Source: Limnoperna fortunei
Lineage: Eukaryota; Mollusca; Bivalvia; Mytilida; Modiolidae
Length of the DNA: 64,000 nucleotides
NCBI GenBank assembly: GCA_944474755.1
Contig: OX104115.1
Location: 68,548,993-68,612,992 of the forward strand
Direction of reading: 5' to 3'
This document shows, piece after piece, positions 59,173 through 64,000 of this stretch. Position numbers and translations under genes: made by a program. The notes below the pieces were generated by a model. It was not told where the DNA came from, did not search any database, and worked only from the letters and a program-made list of their open reading frames with translations. Positions within the stretch are counted from its first letter, which is position 1. The number at the start of each line of letters is the position of its first letter.

Positions 59173-60731
59173 GTTGAAATTTTAACCGTCAAATGAATTC
59201 ACGCTATGGAAAACCCTATTAGTATTATATTAATAACCGAGTAAAGCGCTTGAATAATTATAAGTTGTATGCAATGAAATGCGACAATTGATGACCTATT
59301 TAAATATTCAAAAACAATACACAGGCATTTAAATTTTTAATAGCATTCGACAAACACAAATGAATTCATTTGAAAATGATACACTTTATCTCTCCTTGTT
59401 TCGTGAAAGCCGTCGTCATCCCTTTGAAACAACAGTTATGCTCGGGTGACTGTGTATTTGTTTTTTCTTAAATGAAATTGAAAAAACTAACGACCTGTTT
59501 TAAAATTAATATAAATAGAGATTGCAAAGTCTTCATACACATCTGGCGTTTCATAGGTTTTGTTGATGTTTTGTTTCCAATGAAATAGACACTGAAATAA
59601 AAAATATATATATACAGTACTATTTATTAGGGCCCCGCCACTTAGTTGCGGACGTCCTTTAGTGAATAGTCTGTCAGACCGTCCGAAACTAATCGTGTCC
59701 GAGGTATAACTCTTTTTATTTTTTGAGGTAGGCTTTTGGTATTTAATATGTGGGTAGCTAATATCAAGGCCATGTGTCGCATACAATGGTTGACCTTTGA
59801 ATTTGACCTCAGGATCGGCGGGCCCCAAAGAGATGGATACCATCTCACTGATATCTAGTTCTATAAACAGGTCTTGTTTCGTCCCTACTGTGTACACAGC
59901 ATTTGGTGCATTGCATCATGAATGACAAGATCCGTTTTGCCTGATCAATATATAGTAGAAGAACTACTCGGCCACCGAGGCCCTAAGATCCAGTTTTGAG
60001 AATACATGTACATTTTTTATGATACCTGTACTATACCTAAAGTCATCAACTACGAGTATTGACCCACTGATGTGTCAAAAAATATACATTATTTTTATAT
60101 CTTGTGAGGGGGGGGGGAACTAGGGAGTCGCAGCCTACTGCGTCCCCGCCTAAATCTGCCACTGAATAATAATATCTTTGTTATTGTGAAGGTATTTTTT
60201 TAAACGATATATGTTTTGCAAAAGCCCCGAGGAGATAGAAAAGGGGTAACACTGTATATTATAATGTAATGCCACTTTACTAAACCATGTCATTCAAATT
60301 GTTGGATTAAATCGTGAAATTCATTCTTTTAAGAGTAACTTTTTCGTTTTTTTTTAATGATTCCATGTTTTTCTTATTCACAAATCTTTTAATGGAATAT
60401 GTTAAATCGTCTTTATTTTCATTGTTTGGAAGGTACCTTGCTAAAGCGTGACCACATAATACAAAAACTAAAAAACTCTGGAAATAACACAGGGAATCAA
60501 AACTTTTAGCCTTCTAATTTTAAACGTCTGCTCCGGTAAAACACGTACAAATGAGTTGTCTTCTCTTATATCTAAATTCTGAAAATGATCAAACTCTGTA
60601 AAATCTATACTTAAGCATTAATTAATTAGTAAAATCAATTATATCTCTACATTGTATCGGTGTTTAAATTTTTAATGAAATCATACATTAGGTTTATTTG
60701 ACGGACATCGATTTTTCTTTGTGAAATTATA
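59173..60731. other. Intergenic, divergent promoter interval
   Basis: It separates two divergently oriented genes. Positions about 59570-59900 are richer in GC and resemble an interspersed repeat (ATATATATACAGTACTATTT then AGGGCCCCGCCACTTAG). A SINE-head fragment (GGCCACCGAGGCCC) is at 59970-59984. No promoter element can be named with confidence. Confidence 0.4.
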
Positions 60732-60738
60732 ATGACAG
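60732..60738 (+). CDS. Small membrane protein exon 1, 7 coding bases (inferred)
   Basis: ATGACAG followed by the donor GTAAGA. It supplies M, T and the first base of an Asp codon completed by the next exon. Seven bases can match by chance. Confidence 0.4.
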
Positions 60739-61293
60739 GTAAGATGAAACAAGTATGATCATATTTTATCATTTCTGCTTGTTGGTGTTATGTACTGTAG
60801 CTAGTTGAACATATTTTTTGTGGGGTGCAGGGTGATGATGAAAGGGGGATGATTTCATACTTCTTAATTGTTTTAATGATACATGGTTAACAGACTTATA
60901 AAGGTAGAGTGTTACTGTGTGAAATTAAAACCCACAATTTTGCATCCAGTTGTCAAGATTGTCTCATCTCTTTCGCTAGAGTTATCCTTCTTTGTACGTT
61001 TCTTTGTTTCAGATACGATTGTTGCCACGGATAATTTAGTACTTCTTTTTTTATCTGGAACTCTTACTATTATCATTGCAATATTTGCTTTGCTGACATT
61101 AGCAATTTGCATACATAGAATTACATTAGAAGAAGACAGTTTTGCGTTCCAGCAACACAGTTGGAAGAGTGCCAAACAAACCACTAAAATGGAAAGGCGA
61201 CATTTGTATGACAGGATGAGAATCTTTTGGAATCCTGTGGAATTTGAAGAGATTGGGCCTGGAGAAAATTATAACTTTGATGTTCTTTATTAA
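60732..61293 (+). CDS. Candidate small single-pass membrane protein, 95 residues
   Basis: Two exons, 60732-60738 and 61013-61293. The first holds only ATG ACA G before GTAAGA. The second has acceptor TTTCTTTGTTTCAG and ends TAA at 61291-61293. The protein starts MTDTIVATDNLVLLF, has one hydrophobic helix of about 28 residues (LLFLSGTLTIIIAIFALLTL onward to AICI), then HRITLEEDSFAFQ, a basic stretch (KSAKQTTKMERRHLYDRMR) and ends EIGPGENYNFDVLY. With no signal peptide before the helix, a signal-anchor is likely; which end faces the cytosol is open. I do not recognise the family. The second exon is well supported. The first is inferred from phase, and other upstream exons are possible. Confidence 0.5.
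61013..61293 (+). CDS. Small membrane protein exon 2
   Basis: A strong polypyrimidine acceptor, two bases completing a codon, then 92 codons and TAA. The frame contains a helix (LSGTLTIIIAIFALLTLAIC) with a charged tail, which is unlikely in random AT-rich DNA. Confidence 0.65.
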
Positions 61294-62459
61294 AGAAAAA
61301 AATGATCAATTCATTTCAATGTGTTTTAAGTTAAATTTTCCTTATTTAAGAAGTCCTATTGCCGAACACGCATTTGGTAAGCACGCTCGTATATATTGTT
61401 GGTGATATTTGGTTTGATCCCGGTAGTCGCTGGTAACTGATTTCTTTTAAACACCCAACATTAAGAAGATTTTCCTTTTTGCATGTTTGAATGGTGGTGT
61501 TCGCGGAGTTAAACTGTTTGTTTAAAATAATATTGTTTTTGGAAATTTTAAGATATACGGTAGTGTCTTTAGTACAAGAAGATTTAAATTAAGCTCAAAA
61601 TTCATGCAGTCGGACGCGATTTAACAACTCCAGTACTAAAACTCGGCCGCTTGATATAATTATCCTGAATTTGTCAAGTCTTTCTGCGTGGCCCCCTTTG
61701 CCTTTCACCGTTGAAGTCAAGACTTACGGGTTATACATCTGCTTTCGGAAGCTCTCAGGATTGCCCAATTTTCAATTCATCTATGATGTGAAAATACGGT
61801 TCTTGTGTTCGATGTCAAAAAAAAATTCCAAAGCTGACGTTTTACTTGTTCGTGTGCTTACTGTAGAAATATAATTCGGAAACACTCCAGGGTTTTCTTG
61901 TAACACAAAATGCTTTAATACATTCTAACTATAGTGAATGTCCGGCTAAGTTAACCCTTTTTAAGACGTTCTTGACAAAGTTAATACCATTTTAGATATT
62001 TTTATTTGCACCGGTTAAAAAATCATGATACATTAAACCATTATTACAATGTTTTAAAGAAAGCAGGAATACAAAAGAAAACATTTTGCACAAAAATATA
62101 AGATATTAAAGATAACTTAAATTTTTACCCAGTTTATAGATTATAACTTATTTTGGGTCTGTCTCACACCTAATAAACCGCAACCTAGGTTCTGTTATTG
62201 TAACCTGTTTGTAAAACTTTCAATATTCGTATAATTTCATTTTCAACTTTGCTCATTAATCAATTCATAAAGGGTTAACATTAAAGAACTATTTTAGTTT
62301 TATCGGGGTATGAATACGTCATTTTACACAAAGTATGTTATACTGAATAAAAGGGGTTGCTCAATTACCAATCATATTTCAGCTTTTTTAATCAAATTTA
62401 ATTATTTCTATATAAATATTTTTCAAAAATATGAATAAATATAAGTTTATTTTACTTTC
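61294..62459. other. No recognised gene
   Basis: AT-rich. Positions 61370-61460 (AAGCACGCTCGTATA then TTTGATCCCGGTAGTCGC) faintly resemble a tRNA-like SINE head. Nothing else can be supported. Confidence 0.35.
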
Positions 62460-62540
62460 GTGGGTATCTTTCTAAATGGTCTGATGATCTGTGGCATACC
62501 ACATGCCACAGATCATCAGACCATTTAGAAAGATACCCAC
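62460..62540. other. Perfect 38-bp inverted repeat with 5-nt spacer
   Basis: The left arm 62460-62497 starts GTGGGTATCTTTC and ends TGTGGCAT. The right arm 62503-62540 is its exact reverse complement. The spacer is ACCAC. Similarity stops sharply outside the arms. It could fold as an RNA hairpin or a DNA cruciform. Confidence 0.95.
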
Positions 62541-62834
62541 AATTTAAAATATACTTTTTGCAGTAAATATAATTCGCATATATATAACAAAGGTCCGAGG
62601 AGATCGAGCAAAAATTGTATTTGAAATTGTTCATGAAAACAATTCTTATCATGATGAGAAATACATCTTTCAAATAAAATTAAAAATTTTTGCTGAGTCA
62701 TGGATAGTCTTTCCTCTTTCTTAATTTGACTTTTCTCTGGGCATGCCCATGAGTAGATCAACGGTTTTCTAATTAGACGCAGCTACTGCTAACTTGTCCC
62801 AAGCATCCATGGTTTTTACTGGGATCGGGCTACT

Positions 62835-62885
62835 CACTTTGTGTATGTGTGTGTGTGAGGGTGTGTGTGTGTGTGTGGTTTTTTT
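62835..62885 (+). repeat. GT-rich microsatellite
   Basis: TGTGTATGTGTGTGTGTGAG then GGTGTGTGTGTGTGTGTGG. Open frames across it are low-complexity artefacts. Confidence 0.9.
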
Positions 62886-64000
62886 TGTGTGTTTTTGTTT
62901 CGTGTTGTATATGTTTGTCTGGATCCAGATGTGTAATTGTCTCCAACTGGAACATCTCTCTGCCATTTCCGTCAAGTGTCGAGAAGGTGACCTCGGATGT
63001 TTTACACTCCTTTAGGAGTCTACTCCCGTATATGTAAGAAGAAGAAGATTACCGTTTTGAACTATGTTCAGGTATTATCAATTAATTTATTACGTCATGA
63101 CTTTGTTTGTGACGTTGTGGTATATTCATTTGATTGGTCCGTGAGTGACGGTTAGCTCATTGTTACCAATGACATCAGATTGTACACAAATACTTTTCCG
63201 TCAAAAAGTTGTATGGAAATGAACTTTTCGCAGTTTTAGCAAATTTTCGTGTATAATAATACAATGATCAATCTGATATTGAGTGGCGTAAACATTTTAT
63301 CTGTATAGTTAATAGGGGACATGTAATTCGTTTTTCTCGCACTAAAATTACATTGTTGTGTAAAAAAGCTAACTGTATCACGTTTAAACCAAGTTTTGAT
63401 CCATATCCATACACTTACTTTCCGATCGCAGGCGGAAAAAAACGAGGTGATCCGATTGAGAAAAGACATTTATAACCTACTGGAAACTTCCGAAATATGA
63501 CAATCCTTGTCAAATAATCTTAGAATCGAGCATAACCTGCCGCAGAAAGGCGCGAACACTCAATATCAATGTTGACTATTTACCTCAGCTACATCGATGA
63601 CTCCAATATTAATTGAAGACTCTCTTTCTTTTGTTATTTTTACAACTGTCGTGATGTTTCAATGTTCCTTTAGTTCTTTTTGTTTCAAAGTTCGTCCGGT
63701 TATTTTTAGTTGCTCGCCGACTTTTTCGCTAAATCTTTTTTCTCCGAGTTTTTGACAATATAAAGAAAACATTAAGTAACATAAAAAACGAAACTAAAAC
63801 ATCTATTTGAAGTATTAATGTAGATTTTTATTATGGAAGCTTTTCCTTCTATTAAATGTAATTGTCTTTCCTTAATGTTACATGTAAATACCAAGTTTTA
63901 TTTCATTTTGATAATAACAACATACTTTGTATCATGTCGTAAAACGATTTAATCATTGATAAAGCTTTGTTTTTGCCCTACCGGCGATTTCCTTGGACTA
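62886..64000. other. No recognised gene
   Basis: AT-rich flank. No exon with matching splice sites or a recognisable domain was seen on either strand up to the window end. Confidence 0.35.

Noticed and set aside
59487..59897. Minus-strand open frame of 136 codons
   Set aside because: It overlaps repeat-like sequence (GCCCCGCCACTTAG and ATATATATA) and has no domain or splice support. Length alone is not enough.
62794..63037. Cys/Val-rich frames across 62835-62885
   Set aside because: They are translations of a GT microsatellite in several frames.

Overview
The window is eukaryotic, AT-rich DNA with GT/AG introns. It probably comes from a bivalve mollusc, most likely a mussel-like genome. That is inferred from a CD109/TEP-type complement gene, tRNA-derived SINEs, LINE remnants, and elements ending in (ATT)n with tandem cores of about 155-157 bp, as in molluscan Helentron-associated (pearl/HINE-like) repeats. 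No species is proven.

Region 1 (1-46,630, + strand) is dominated by one thioester-containing alpha-2-macroglobulin-family gene, closest to CD109/invertebrate TEP. It enters from the left, so the first part of the protein is outside the window. Twenty-five coding exons (730-43144) join in phase into 1,089 residues. They carry the bait region, an intact GCGEQ thioester, the partner histidine (VIHTDMQGG context), the receptor-binding domain and a short Cys-rich C-terminus. The TAG stop overlaps a GTAAGT donor, and a 3'UTR exon near 46505 may follow.

Region 2 (3,203-27,687) lies inside the gene's 25-kb fifth intron. It is a head-to-tail chain of about twelve mobile-element copies of three related types: A, B with a 155-bp minisatellite, and C. 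They are separated by (ATT)n and share terminal hairpins. A 5'-truncated LINE (about 20508-21958) sits between two B copies. Inside its ORF is a GC-richer block with four successive hairpins, each with a 9-bp stem and 13-nt loop, all in codon register, with compensatory changes between copies. This is the most unusual structure in the window.

Region 3 (43,145-48,369) is mostly repeat debris: a minus-strand LINE remnant split by an insertion, and SINEs, one with a clear target-site duplication.

Region 4 (48,370-59,172, - strand) holds a second gene of seven coding exons in consistent phase. It encodes a predicted 288-residue type I membrane glycoprotein (signal peptide, Cys-containing ectodomain, one transmembrane helix, acidic tail). 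I do not recognise its function. Its third exon is bounded by an 11-bp direct repeat that would supply both splice sites.

Region 5 (59,173-64,000) holds a candidate small single-pass membrane protein gene (60732-61293, +), a perfect 38-bp hairpin at 62460-62540, a GT microsatellite and otherwise unassigned AT-rich sequence.

The macroglobulin gene points to innate immunity or protease trapping. Nothing in the sequence links the other two genes to it functionally.
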